Assembly: GCF_947172395.1 (NCBI RefSeq)
Contig: NC_069100.1
Location: 10,258,109-10,322,108 of the forward strand
DNA from: Bicyclus anynana
Lineage: Eukaryota; Arthropoda; Insecta; Lepidoptera; Nymphalidae
Length of the DNA stretch: 64,000 nt
Reading direction: 5' to 3'
This document shows positions 26,201 to 36,179 of this stretch, piece after piece. How positions within the stretch are numbered: the stretch's first letter is position 1; each line of letters opens with the position of its first letter. The notes beneath the pieces were generated by a model. It did not search any database, had not been told where the DNA came from, and saw only the letters and a list, made by a program, of their open reading frames with translations. A program made the position numbers and the translations under genes.

Positions 26201-29200
26201 AGTTAATTGATATTATATATCTTACTGCATTATTACATACCAGCTGACGCCGCACGGTTTTACCCGCGTGGTTCCCGTTCCCGTACTAATACGGGGATAA
26301 TACTTAGCCTATAGCCTTCCTCGATAAATAGGCTATCTAACACAGAAATATTTTTTCAAATTGGACCAGTAGTTCCTGAGATTAGCGCGTTCAATCAATC
26401 AAACAAACAAACAAACAAACTATTCAGCTTTATAATATTAGTATAGATTAGCAGATACAGGTTTGTAGAGTGACGTGATATGAGTAGCCCAGTGTATATG
26501 ACCTGTGCCTTCGATTCGGAAGGCGTAGGTTCGAATCCGGTCCGGGGCATGGACCTCCGACTTTTCTATTATGTGCATTTTAAGTCTCAAACGCTGAAGG
26601 AAAAACATCGTGAGAAAACCTGCATACCTGAGAATTATCTCAATTCTCTACGTGTGTGAAGTCTGCCAATCCGCACTGGGCCAGCGTGGTGGACTAAAGC
26701 TTAAGCCCTCTCATTTGGAGAGGAGACTCGTGCTCAATAATGAGCCGAATATTATATTATATTGATGATCAGACGCTGGTTTGACCCACATAGTTCCTGT
26801 TCTCATAGGAGTACGGGTATAGCCACTCACAAATAACGTGGGTCGAGGCCAGGAAATTTCTCCCATTTTGAAATTAAATATAACAGGTTGTACCCCAATT
26901 TAATCATGGCAACTCTGTTGAGATAACTTCGAAAGTTATACATACCTAGGGAATTCCCCTAAATTCTTCCTGTGGGATGGCAGCAAAGAATATAAAACTC
27001 TTTAACGAGGCTGGCAGCTTGACGTCGATTAATCGCTTTGCGATTTCCTTATAAAAGAAATCCTTATATTAGAAAGCGAGTACCCCACGGACTTAGATTT
27101 CGACCGCAAACGGCTCATACGCAATCACCGACGAGATTCCTGTATTTGCGCCGCTTGAAAGGTCTCTACTGATGCAGCAGCAGCGCCCACACAGGTCATA
27201 TTGCCAGGAAAATGTGAAGGCGCAAGGGTATCCACGCAAGTCGCGACCCACACCAAAGGCCTACCCATCTTCCATGACGTCAAAGACATGCCATCCGGTC
27301 TTTTGCCATTGTCGCGTGCCAAATCGTTAGTCTCTAAAACGGCAAGAACGCCGGCAATGGAAAGAGCACGACCGATAATGTCATTGAGGCTAGCGTGTCA
27401 TGATATAGTGTGGGCCAAACTTATATCCAACATTCATCGCTGATAATAAAATTCGTCGCTATCAACCCATATTCGGCTCACTGCTGAGCTCAAGTCTCCT
27501 CTCAGAATGAGAGTGGTTAGACCAATAGTTCACGCTGGTCCAATGCGGATTGGCAGACTTCACACACGCACAAAATTAAAAAAATTTTTTGGTATGCAGG
27601 TATCCTCACGATGTTTTCCTTCACCGTTTGAGACACGTGATATTTAATTTCTTAAATTGCACACAGCTGAAAAGTTGGAGGATTGATAATAAAATTAATT
27701 AATAGTAATTGAAAACAAAACCCAATCAAGCCTGGATTTAACTGAAGTAATTGCAAAAACTAAAGCTAGGTAAATATTGTAAATATCAAATAATTATCCA
27801 GTTGGAAGGTCCGACCTTTATAAAACAAACCTGTTAATCTCTTCTATTTCGTTTTATTGACGAATAACGACATCAACTAGGTAAGTTGTACAACAATTAT
27901 ACTAATGTATTTTACAACAATAATGTATTTTATGTCCTTACTGTTCATTATTTTTGTTACCTGCCTGCAGACAAAGAAAACTAGCTGATGATAATAAAAA
28001 AATAGCTTAGCATTTTTAAAGTATATATAGGTAATATTTTTTTTACTTGTTATTTAACCTAACCAGTATAAATACTAGTGGAGTCGCATTTTTTTTATTT
28101 GTACCAGGTCCCTTGACCTAATGTGATTTTCAGATAGCATGGGCACGGTGACAGTTGCCTGTATGACGTTCATAATACGTGCTATTATCGTGAATCGCGG
28201 CAAACTTTCGAGAGTGAAACGAACTGTCACCCGCACCATACTACATGAAACGAACTGTTGCTTCGCGACTGTTCAGTAGATCCGGAGATTACCCCCTACA
28301 ACAAAACAGCCTCTGTATAATATTAGTATAGTAGTATAGAACCTTGATTACTCTAAAACCTCGACAATTCACTGAAATGTTTGTACCCTTCTCACTTCTC
28401 AGCAAGCCCCAAAACCTCCATCACAAAAAGAAATACTCATCCCTGGCCCTGGCCTACCCTAACCAGCCGACAATTTACTATACTACAATATAGTAATACT
28501 TACTTTATAAAAATAATCTCGATAATTCTTCTTTAATATTATTTAAATCATTACTTAACTAAAAAAAGTTTGCTACAACGTTTTACGATATTTTTAACCG
28601 ACTTCAAAAAGGAGGAGGTTCTCAATTCGGTCGGTATTTTTTTTTTTTTTTATGTATGTACACCGATTACTCAAAGACGCCTGGACCGATTTCAAAAATT
28701 CTTTTTTTGTTTGAAACGGTATAGTTCCCATTTGGTCCCATTGCCATCATGACAAGTTCTGATGATGGAATGCTGGAGAAATTGAGGGGAACTTTCGAAA
28801 ATTATATGGGTGTCTAGTGTGTTCATATACTTTTCCATTTAGTACCTTTAAGAAATATAAAATTATGAAGGTTTAAAATCGATCTGATGATGGAGTCATA
28901 AAACAGAGGAGGGAACTCCTTGGCGATTTACAGCAGTTACCTTGTGTTTGGCTTGATTAATTTGTATTAATGAGAACTTTCCACATATATAGGTTGTGAC
29001 TGTCATTTAGGGGTTTGGTGATGAAGACCAAGGACAATTAAGGGAACTCCTTAACATTTTACAGTACCTACTACTTGTGTTTGGCCTTGATTAATTCGTA
29101 TTGCTGAGAACTTTCTACCTAGATGAGTTGTGTCTGTTATTAGGGGTCTGATGATGAAGACCAAGGTCAATGAAGGGAACCCCTTGACGGTTTACGGTAG

Positions 29201-32200
29201 CTACCTTGTGCTTGGGCTTGATTAATTTGTATTGCTGAGAATTTTGTACCAAGATGGGTTGTGACTGTCATTAGGCGTCTGATGTATTTGTTTGAGATGA
29301 AATTTTACACTAAAAATTGAAAAATAATAAAAATTTTAATAAAAAAAATACAACCGATTTCAAAACCTAAAAACGTACCCACTAAACTAAAAAGCGAAAA
29401 ATAACATCATAATATGTTCTACCTGCTGATCAGTATGAAGTCGGTGCTTAGCCGGTGTTGTCTTAATTTAAGCCATTTCTGACAGGACCACATGAAACAA
29501 CACTGTCTGCAAAATCTAAATCTATAAGATATGCTCACATGGCTTGAATTAATACATCACCGGCTTAGCACCACCTTCATACATCAGTATGATGTATGAA
29601 GGTGAGGCAGCAGGTAGAACATATTATGATGTTATTATTATCATTTGTTTCCAACGAAGACAAGCAAAGATTAACCATACAGCCTGAGTTTTTTGAAGAA
29701 TTGTTTTTTTGTTTGTTCAAATCCAAGAATTATTGGTTTGTTTGTTCGTTTTCACAAGCTTGTTGGTAACAGAAAAAAATAATACAGCTTTCAAGGTTAC
29801 TTTGCCGCTTTGGTACACCGGCGAACTGTTTGAACAAGAAGAGTAAAATGTTAAAAAATACGTTTTTTCCTTCAAGAAACATACTTTAATTAAGCCAATT
29901 ATTTAAACCAGACCCTATCTTTTTATTTCTTATTTATTTGTTCCTTCTTTTTTAATTTTTAATTTAGTATTAACCAGTGGGAATTCCTTCCCTTCCCTTT
30001 CAACCCTCTACTAAAAGTCATAATTAAATCAATGAACTCTTACAAGCTATTTCGTTAAATATTTTCCTATGTCCGAGGCACGACTATGCTTCTATTTCAC
30101 GGACTGTAATTTTTTTTATTGGAAAGATCCTTAGAAGAAAGAATATGTCAGTATTTCATAGCCCGACTCCTGGAGCTCGTGATCCGAATAAACTTATGTT
30201 AACTACTAGGCTGTGTTGTTACGAGTACTATAAGACACTCTCTTACAGTAGATAATTTTAATATTAGGAAGGTTAAGTATTATTTATTATATGTATAGAA
30301 GAAAGATTTGTATTTTTGTATGCAACGAATAAACTCATTCATCAAAAACATCAAACAAAATTTCATTCACCAAAGAAATCTACATTATCAGGGAGTAACA
30401 TGGGCTATATTATATCCCAGTATTCATAAGGTAATGGGAACTACGCGGGTGAAACTGCGAGGTTCTGCTAGTTTTAAACAATTAAGTTTTCCGCTTCTTG
30501 TTCCGTTTACCAAAACACCACCTTATTTGGGAATTTTACCTCTTTTTATGTTCAATTTTAATTAGTTTGTTATAATTATATATAATTATAATTATATAAT
30601 TATAACAAACTAATTAAAATTATCTTTCATAATTACAATAGTTATTATAAAAAAAAAATTGTTTATTTTTTTCATCAACTTTTAGTAAAAAGCAGTGCGG
30701 TGTTCTTCACGGTCGATGACGGCAAACTTAAAGTGAATTAGTAAGTTTTAAACTACATACTCGTACATACTCAGTACCTAATAGGATCTACGGGGAGCAT
30801 TCTGGAAAAACGTAATATAGAAAGAAAGACAGACAGAAAAAAAAGTTAATCTTAAAATTGTGCCACACAAAATTTCCTTAACATACAAAGCAGAGCGGGC
30901 GCGCAGCGAATACGTCGCGAACACGTCGCGGCTGCGCAGCGAACTAGTCGCGGAGGCGTGGCGGATTCGAAACGTTTCCGTCGCGCTTTTGTAGCGAATT
31001 AACGACGTACAGTACATTCAGCAACAAAATGGATTTTGACGAGGAAACACTGCTGTTTTATTTATTAAAATTTATTTAAAAAAAAAACAGAATTCTGGCT
31101 AAAAACCATTGTTTATATTGTTTATATATTTCTTTCCCACAGAACAGACAGCTCTAAAAGCTAACGCTTTTAGCAATAGAAGTAGCAAGAGGGCGTGGCG
31201 CGCGTACACCCGGGTGTGCGGAACAACGCAAGCGTTTCCGCGCATGTACTAGCAGTCTTGTTTTGTTCTGTGACAAAAGGAATAAATAATATTCAACTCT
31301 AATGTAAGGGGGACATATTTAATTTTTCACTAAATATTAAACAGACATTTAGGCCACGCCCCTGGGTACGCTGGTTTCAATACAAAGAATTGGCACTTTA
31401 TAAATCTAGTTATCTCTTATATCTGTGTTTCTTTCTAAACCGACAAATCATCGCAGGTTAATTTTTCGTCGACTAGTTACTATTTTTAGTTATGATGATG
31501 GGCCCTAAGATTTGAAAGATCGTAAAGTTTCCCTACGAATTCGATTACTCGATCGTACATCGTACAAGAGCCATAAAAGTCGTACAAATATGATTGAAAT
31601 CGTACGTTTGGCAACACTGGGGCGGACTGGCGTTTGTACGAGACTGTACATCGTTGTGCGTTCGCAACGAATTCGCTGCGGATACGCGGCGTATACGTTG
31701 CGCGCCCGTGACGTATACGTCGCGACCTGCTCTGCTTTGAAAAAGCTCGCCATTTGCTAGTGTGATAGTTCTGTAATACCTTACGTATAGTGCCTGATAC
31801 CTCGATCTTGGCCAAGTCAAAACCAAGCAAATATTGGGCATACAGCCCTGTTTTTAACTGTTACCTTGAAACATCTATAAAAAAAAATTAAATTGAAATA
31901 TGAAAAAAATATATACAGGGTATAAATGTTCAGTAACTATTCTTGTTTTCCTAGATTAAATAAACAAAAAATACAAGAACCATGACCATGATATTCTCAG
32001 TTATGTTTGACACTAAAATTATAAATTCAAACATTCATTAGCATATACAAATTTAGTTAACCTCCTTATACATAAGTGTACCTACGACATTGATGTATAA
32101 GTTGACTAAAATTACACGTTTACGTATTTACCTACTATTTATATATATTTCATGAATATCCACTGGGCTATCACGACTGCCTGAGATTCGCAGGGTGTAA

Positions 32201-34696
32201 GTCCGGGGCATATAGTTTGGGGTCGGACAATGGGACAGCTTTTTTTTTATTCTTTGCAAGTTAGCCCTTTACTACAATCTCACCTGAGGAGGATGAAAAT
32301 CAGTATTTTAAATCCATTGCACATGCCACTGCGCCACGGAGGCCGTCAAAGCCTCGTAAGCGTGAGCTTTTCTTTCTTCAAATAATTTTCAGGTAAATTC
32401 TCAACCCAGAGTTGGGAAAAGGGTGGTGTCTCACCATTCGACATCCCGTGCCTCAAAGAGCGCGTCAAGTTATCTGTCCCGGTCATTATAACTAACATCC
32501 AATTAGGGTAATTATAGCAACATTATAAAACCAAATCAGCCAATCCACATTGGATCAATGTATGGTGGGTCGCTCTAATTTTATAAGTTTAACTAGCGGA
32601 CTCGCTCAAGCTTCGCTTTGACTTATTAATTTATTTATTTGCACTTCTTCCCTATCCCTACCTTACACTACCATACTCCTACCCCTACCCCTACCCTACC
32701 CCTACCCTACCTCTACTCTACCCCTACCCTACCCTACCCTACAACTACCCTACCCTACCCCTACCCTACCCTACCCTACCCCTACCCTACCCCTACCCCT
32801 GCCCTACCCCTACCCTATCCCTATACCATACCCCTACCCTACCACTACCCTATCCTAGGATTTAGGGGTTTGAAAAATAGATGTTGGCCGATTCTCAGAC
32901 CTACTGAATATGCACAAAAAATTTCATCAAAATCGGTCGAGCCGTTTCGGAGGAGTTCAAGTTCGAACACCGCGACACGAGAATTTTATATATTAGATAT
33001 TAATGATTGCGACAAAAGCTCAAGCTTGCTTCAAACCTTAAAAATCCATGGAAATGTGATCATGTTGTGTGGTGATCATATTTAGTTACCTATAGATACA
33101 TTATTTCATAATGATCTATTATTTTAATTGCACGAAACTTAGAAAGCATCTTAATTAATAAATCTTTCATTTAGATTCGCGTGATTCATAAAATATCTAG
33201 GCATATCTTTTTATACACGTCACAGTCACACTTTGGTAACACGAATGAGATACTATTAACTGGATGTATTTCAGATAATAAAGTCACGCCTTTTAGGTTT
33301 AGGTTGAGGATTGTTAATTGACCATAATATTTTACATCAAGCCAGTGGCAAGGATTCGCTGGATGCAGGTGGCTCAGGATCGTGGTGTTTAGAAGTCTCT
33401 AAAAAAGGCTGTCCTACAGTGGACATCGGCTGATATGATGATGATGATGAATATTTTGGTTTTGATTTTTCAAGATATGACAAAACACTCAATTAACACT
33501 AACTAAAAACGTCAAATGATTTTGGTGTCTGTAGCGATTTTCTAAAAGCGACCGATTAAGTAAATACCTAGTTCTTCTTAACTAACTTGGTAGTTTTGTT
33601 GCTCGCTTGGAAGGTGTGGCAGAAGTTAACTGGGAGTGTTCGCAGTTGGTATAGAAAGTTGAGAACCTTCCCTGAGGAGATCATCAGGACATCCCCTTTA
33701 CTATTACCATCCATCGCCCACCTTAAGGTCCTCGAGATGGTTAGCGTGCTGTTATTCTGGTATTGTGACGTAGTCCCAGCGGTGCTTCTTTTTTTTCTGA
33801 TGGTGTAAATGAAGCAGGCCTCAGCGGAGTCACCAGGGGTTTTAGGCGATAGCCAAATCATCGCCTGATGAGACTCGAAGGCAGAAGCAGAAGAGATAGA
33901 CGGAACGAATCGTTAAGGGAGGGAGCCCTCTAAGACTCGGTCCTCAGCTTAAAGACAGGTTCGTTAAGGGCGTTTTGGCCTGAGTGTATCAGTCCTGATC
34001 GTGACCGTGGATGAAATCTACGTCCGGATGACGCTTTGTAGCTTGTTTTGTTGCTTGCCTGCTTGGGAAGCATTGTCGGTCGTTATATCGTCTTCAGGAA
34101 TGTAAAAAACGTTTTTCGGGTGTCTAGGATCTATCAGCGTTGGGTTTGGTTGTCTAGATGCTTCGACAGACATCTACTGGTGATGGCTGAGTTAGCCGTA
34201 TCAACCTTGGCGTTCTCTGTGGCCCAATAATATCTGTGACTATTTCCCGACGACAAAAATAGCTTAGTTACACCGTTAATAAAAAGTTTCTAATGATCCC
34301 ATTCCACTTATTATTTTAAGAAAAAAGCACCCATCACTTTTGGGAAAAACCTCCAAGTTGGAAATCCGATTTCCCCTCTCAACACTCACCTACAGAAGTA
34401 TCTCGTTGTAGTGGACCAGCATTCTCTACATTTCTTAAAACAACACTTTGGTCTTCAAAACTGTCATTCTCAACTATTTCTACATTTTTGGTATAATTGT
34501 AACCACTACCTAGGTTATTACTTAAACTTAAGTTCGAGCCCATAACGGAATTCACTTTTGCCGCGTAACTGGGACAGCAGAAAAAAAGTAAAAACAAACA
34601 CGGAAAAGTCAAAGTCAAGTCTAATTTTCTCGCGAAACGGTACAATAATCTGTGGAAGCATGGTATGAACCACTTTATTATCTCTTTTAAATCCAT
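20052..34696 (-). CDS. Osiris/DUF1676-like small membrane or secreted protein gene, four coding exons
   Basis: Four exons join in phase to 789 nt (262 residues plus stop), within the usual Osiris size range. Order: a 24-residue basic N-terminus, a hydrophobic signal-like segment (LTFPCLFLLFFCCPSYAA), a polar region with N-glycosylation-like sites, a basic GRTFGIRFKKMMQAM turn, then two hydrophobic stretches (around TWAVIAALVGIKTLAV and FIVKILLVAGAAKVI), then a His-rich tail (HHGYQSHQ, EIHLHIHNNGYQGH). In the Osiris family a basic turn followed by a long Ala/Leu/Ile hydrophobic block is the DUF1676 signature. The paired-cysteine region of typical Osiris proteins is not visible here, so it may be a divergent member, or one exon in the 8.2-kb first intron may be missed. 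Family members are often linked to cuticle and epithelial secretion; function here is inferred only. Confidence 0.68.
20275..20297. repeat. TTTC microsatellite
   Basis: Short TTTC run about 70 bp upstream of the exon 4 acceptor of the Osiris-like gene. Confidence 0.9.
21134..21269 (-). CDS. Osiris-like gene exon 3 (His-rich)
   Basis: 136 nt, acceptor TTATTACAG, donor GTAAGT, phase 0 in and one base over. It encodes LGALFASKGHHGYQSHQGWT, then PHQKEIHLHIHNNGYQGHGT, then EHESI. The high His/Gly/Gln content resembles tails of secreted cuticle-associated proteins. It joins exon 2 as VYDK-LGALFAS. Confidence 0.72.
22087..22134. repeat. perfect 19-bp hairpin
   Basis: TTCCGTAAATTCAATTATA and its complement, 10-nt loop, in intron 2 of the Osiris-like gene. 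Confidence 0.88.
22876..22983 (-). mobile_element. RTE-like LINE fragment
   Basis: Minus fragment covering only the PPTRW-coding block and the part just upstream. Confidence 0.65.
23266..23323. repeat. hairpin of about 24 bp
   Basis: TTGTCAAAAATGTTAAAAGC... and its near-exact complement ending TTTTTGACAA; one small bulge. Confidence 0.85.
23536..23740 (+). repeat. dispersed repeat, CTCCAATGCGGGTTGGCGGG type
   Basis: CTTATAGGA, CCACCTGCTCCAATGC, GGCGGGTTTATGGTGATAGT, then GATAACGGGTGACGG. A related piece is at 2695-2805 (CATGCTGCTCCAATGTGGGT) and a likely tail at 37440-37545. Common lepidopteran repeat type; class unknown. Confidence 0.5.
23858..24052 (+). mobile_element. Lep1-type Helitron-like element
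   Basis: Near-complete copy: 5' TCTATACTAATACTATAAAG, TTTG microsatellite, core GAACTACTGTTCCGATTTT, hairpin ACGCGGGTGAAACCGCG, 3' CAGCTAG. In intron 2 of the Osiris-like gene. Confidence 0.8.
24692..24840. mobile_element. foldback element, ATTCTCTTTCTA family
   Basis: Arms ATTCTCTTTCTACGATCGGT then AACGCTTCGAAAACTAG against their inverted copy. Relatives at 2397-2528 and 40903-41072 show the outer end GGCACGTCGATTCTCT, and a half copy lies at 23140-23205. Confidence 0.75.
25445..25655. repeat. 210-bp dispersed repeat, copy 1
   Basis: GGGCCCTAATGT through ACACATTAGCACCGTGTCAT, CAGGGAGACAGAAT and TGCCTCTCTGAC to GTCGCAGTGCCAA. Recurs at 62786-62990 in a UBXN4 intron. Nature unknown. Confidence 0.65.
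26001..26194 (-). CDS. Osiris-like gene exon 2 (DUF1676-like hydrophobic domain)
   Basis: 194 nt, acceptor CTTTCCAG, donor GTACGT, phase 0 at the end. It encodes GRTFGIRFKKMMQAMIPLAF, then QLGSAATWAVIAALVG, then IKTLAVTLFIVKILLVAG and AAKVILAVYDK. The basic turn followed by about 45 mostly hydrophobic residues is the strongest evidence for the Osiris-like family. A Lep1 element ends about 46 nt upstream of the acceptor. Confidence 0.78.
26239..26453 (-). mobile_element. Lep1-type Helitron-like element next to exon 2 of the Osiris-like gene
   Basis: Minus-orientation copy, from CAGCTGACGCCGCACGG to TAATATTAGTATAGA, with an (AAAC)n run. It ends about 46 nt upstream of the exon 2 acceptor, so that acceptor's branch-point region is squeezed between exon and element. 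Confidence 0.8.
26476..26755 (+). mobile_element. SINE family 1
   Basis: Diverged copy in intron 1 of the Osiris-like gene; part of the AAATATCACGTG block is missing. Confidence 0.72.
27122..27400 (-). mobile_element. retroelement-derived coding fragment
   Basis: The minus frame reads ETNDLARDNGKRPDGMSLTS, then WKMGRPLVWVATCVDTLAPS, then HFPGNMTCVGAAAASVETFQ. This resembles, from memory, a segment (RPDG, GRPL-W-DATCVDT-APSH) found downstream of reverse transcriptase in predicted retroelement proteins of invertebrates. No Osiris-like splice frame fits it. Identity of the family is uncertain. Confidence 0.4.
27461..27681 (-). mobile_element. SINE family 1, head missing
   Basis: Minus copy from ATCAACCCATATTCGGCTC to AAAAGTTGGAGG; stops before the tRNA head, as expected of 5' truncation. 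Confidence 0.75.
28127..28268. repeat. 140-bp repeat with GTGACAGT inverted ends
   Basis: Contains AGCATGGGCACGGTGACAGT and AACTGTCACCCGCACCAT. Copies lie at 61973-62108 (same orientation) and 53012-53155 (opposite). Probably a small DNA transposon. Confidence 0.65.
28596..29450 (+). repeat. 0.87-kb repeat with internal tandem units, copy 1
   Basis: Starts TTTTTAACCGACTTCAAAAA then GGAGGAGG, with a T-run, and ends near AACATATTATG... TAGCCGGTGTTGTC. The middle (28920-29285) holds three units of about 125 bp around GAAGACCAAGGACAATTAAG. A second copy lies at 56117-56993 and a scrap of the 5' end at 63558-63615. No coding frame is recognised. Confidence 0.78.
29403..29635. repeat. foldback at the right end of repeat copy 1
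   Basis: AACATCATAATATGTTCTAC at 29403 returns as its complement near 29612-29635, and GTCGGTGCTTAGCCGGTG returns near 29560-29575. About 230 bp could fold back on itself. Copy 2 keeps only the left arm. Confidence 0.7.
30554..30621. repeat. 29-bp AT-rich hairpin
   Basis: Arms 30554-30582 and 30593-30621 are exact complements (TTAATTAGTTTGTTATAATT core). In intron 1 of the Osiris-like gene. Confidence 0.9.
30880..31020. other. GC-rich island with GCAGCGAA/CGTCGCG motifs
   Basis: Repeated GCGCAGCGAATACGTCGCG-like motifs in an otherwise AT-rich intron. A related island with the same vocabulary lies at 31550-31750. Confidence 0.55.
32591..33000 (-). mobile_element. Helitron-like element of the CTAGCGGAC type with CCCTAC array
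   Basis: Begins AACTAGCGGACTCGCTCAAG, contains an irregular CCCTAC-rich tract (32647-32860), then TTTCATCAAAATCGGTCGAG then CCGTTTCGGAGGAG, and ends at a TATATATTAGAT-like border. Related copies: 36180-36870, 50465-50578, 59440-59592, 49053-49398 and 2897-3110. Confidence 0.6.
33342..33451 (+). mobile_element. RTE-like LINE 3' fragment
   Basis: Last 110 bp only, ending CGGCTGATATGATGATGATG. Confidence 0.7.
33780..34240 (+). repeat. unidentified repeat, GATGGTGTAAATG type
   Basis: TTTTTTTCTGATGGTGTAAA, CAGCGGAGTCACCAGGGGTT and GCATCGCCTGATGA-like blocks recur at 48546-48665. More GC-rich than its surroundings; possibly a LINE 3' region. The flank 33580-33780 may belong to it. Confidence 0.45.
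34390..34696 (-). CDS. Osiris-like gene exon 1 (start codon and signal segment)
   Basis: 307 nt from ATG (34694-34696) to donor GTGAGT, one base carried over. It encodes MDLKEIIKWFIPCFHRLLYR, then the hydrophobic LDLTLTFPCLFLLFFCCPSY ending in an AA/K step that fits signal peptidase, then a Ser/Asn-rich region with NLSL and NYTK sequons and an acidic NVEIVENDSFEDQS. No downstream ATG would keep the signal segment, so this start is used although the n-region is long. Joining to exon 2 is by phase and order only. Confidence 0.66.
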
Positions 34697-35244
34697 TTTT
34701 AGTTTTTAAACTAGTAGTTTTAATTCAATGTTCACTGTGAAATGTTTTTGTAAATATAGAAAGTTGTTTAGACGTCACATCGCGCACGGGGCTACGTTGA
34801 AACTGGCAGCTGCGAGCGGCGCCTGCGCATGCAATCAATGGCCGCCTTCCCATTTCTTCTTTCACTTGAGACTTCCATTCACGCTGACAGTTAAATCTAA
34901 TTAATTTTGTAGGGTTCCGTATACATGTTACAATTTCGTAGTGAGAGAGTGAGGTGGTTCGTAAGTTTGTTTGCAACGCTACACATACATACATACACAC
35001 TAGTTTACAAACCTCGATAAATATACAAGTTTTTAAAATTATGGTACACTTCAGCTCCATACATTTTTACAGGACATTTTTTTTTAATAGGTCATTTAAT
35101 GAAAGAATAATAATTATTGCATTCAAAGCTTCTTCTACAAAACAAATAAAACATTATTTACAAAAGTACATTGGTAATTTAATCCGTAATATTTAAGAAA
35201 GTTTTTGGAAAATTATTTAAATTAGTTTTAGACAATTAGGTGGT

Positions 35245-35547
35245 ATCCACTGTAGATACGACCTCTGCCTCCGATTCCGGAGGGTGTGGGTTCGAATCCC
35301 GTCCGGGGCATGCACCTCCAACTTTTCAGTTGTGTGCATTTTAAGAAATTAAATATCACGTGTCTCTAACGGTGAAGGAAAAACATCGTGAGGAAACCTG
35401 TATACCAAAGAATTTTCGTAATTCTCTGCGTGTGTGAAGTCTGCCAATCCGCATTGGGCCAGCGTGGTGGACTATTGGCCTAACCCCTCTCATTCTGAGA
35501 GTAGACTCGAGCTCAGCAGAGCAGACGATTATGGGTAGATCAAATCA
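35245..35547 (+). mobile_element. SINE family 1 with 11-bp target duplication
   Basis: AATTAGGTGGT flanks the copy (35234-35244 and 35548-35558). The head is 5'-truncated and the tail lacks GATGAT. Confidence 0.8.
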
Positions 35548-35654
35548 AATTAGGTGGTGTAATTATCAATTTTATCCATTAACTACAGGACACTCTGTAT
35601 ATAAGGCTGTATAAAAGAATATCATTTTTACAAAAATACGTATATTGGCTCGTA

Positions 35655-35903
35655 GAGTTTGGCTAATGAAAGTAGAGACTGAAATCGGCCGCCAAATTAA
35701 AAAGAAATCGGAGTAAAATCTGAAAATTATAATGCAAATATTGGAATAACTGAGTTTAATACTTATTTTTAGGTTGTAATGTAATCACAAACAAAACAAT
35801 AATTTAAACAAATTATGAAAACGCATGTTTTTTTTTAATTTGTTTAAATGATTTTTTAAATTTGGCGGGCGATTTCAGTCTCTACTTTCATTAGCCAGAC
35901 TTT
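35655..35903. mobile_element. foldback element with about 43-bp arms
   Basis: GGCTAATGAAAGTAGAGACT then GAAATCG at the left returns inverted at the right (CGATTTCAGTCTCTACTTTC then ATTAGCC). 249 bp, no ORF. TTTGGCGGGCG against CGGCCGCCAAA extends the arms. Confidence 0.78.
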
Positions 35904-36179
35904 ATTAATTAATTTTAGTTTCCCTCAAAATACCCTAATATTTCACATCTTTGTGACCGAAAAGAACGGAACCCTATACTTTAACATTGCCCTGCAAACA
36001 ATTGCCCGTGTTGTGCTACTCATCACGTAACAGGTATAGCTAATAGCTGTGTGAAATGCGAACAACCACTTTGTGAGGTAAGGTTATATACCGTACCTAC
36101 GTATGTACTGTTATATAAGTTTTAGGAAGCCATGAATCTAAAAAAACATTTATTATTAAAAAACAAAACAAATATTTAA

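Larger units (their letters stand above)
26195..34389 (-). other. intron 1 of the Osiris-like gene, 8.2 kb
   Basis: Holds a Lep1 copy, two SINEs, a retroelement fragment, the 0.87-kb repeat with its foldback, an AT hairpin, two GC-rich islands (30880-31020, 31550-31750) and a CCCTAC-rich Helitron-like element. I searched it for a missing cysteine-containing exon and found none I could support. Confidence 0.55.

Noticed and set aside
31486..31841. Overlapping frames on both strands at the GC-rich island
   Set aside because: Open in several frames because of CGTACG-like words; no family resemblance. Treated as a repeat island.
32647..32860. CCCTAC-rich tract as telomeric DNA
   Set aside because: Insect telomeres are TTAGG-type, and the tract is irregular and internal to a Helitron-like copy.
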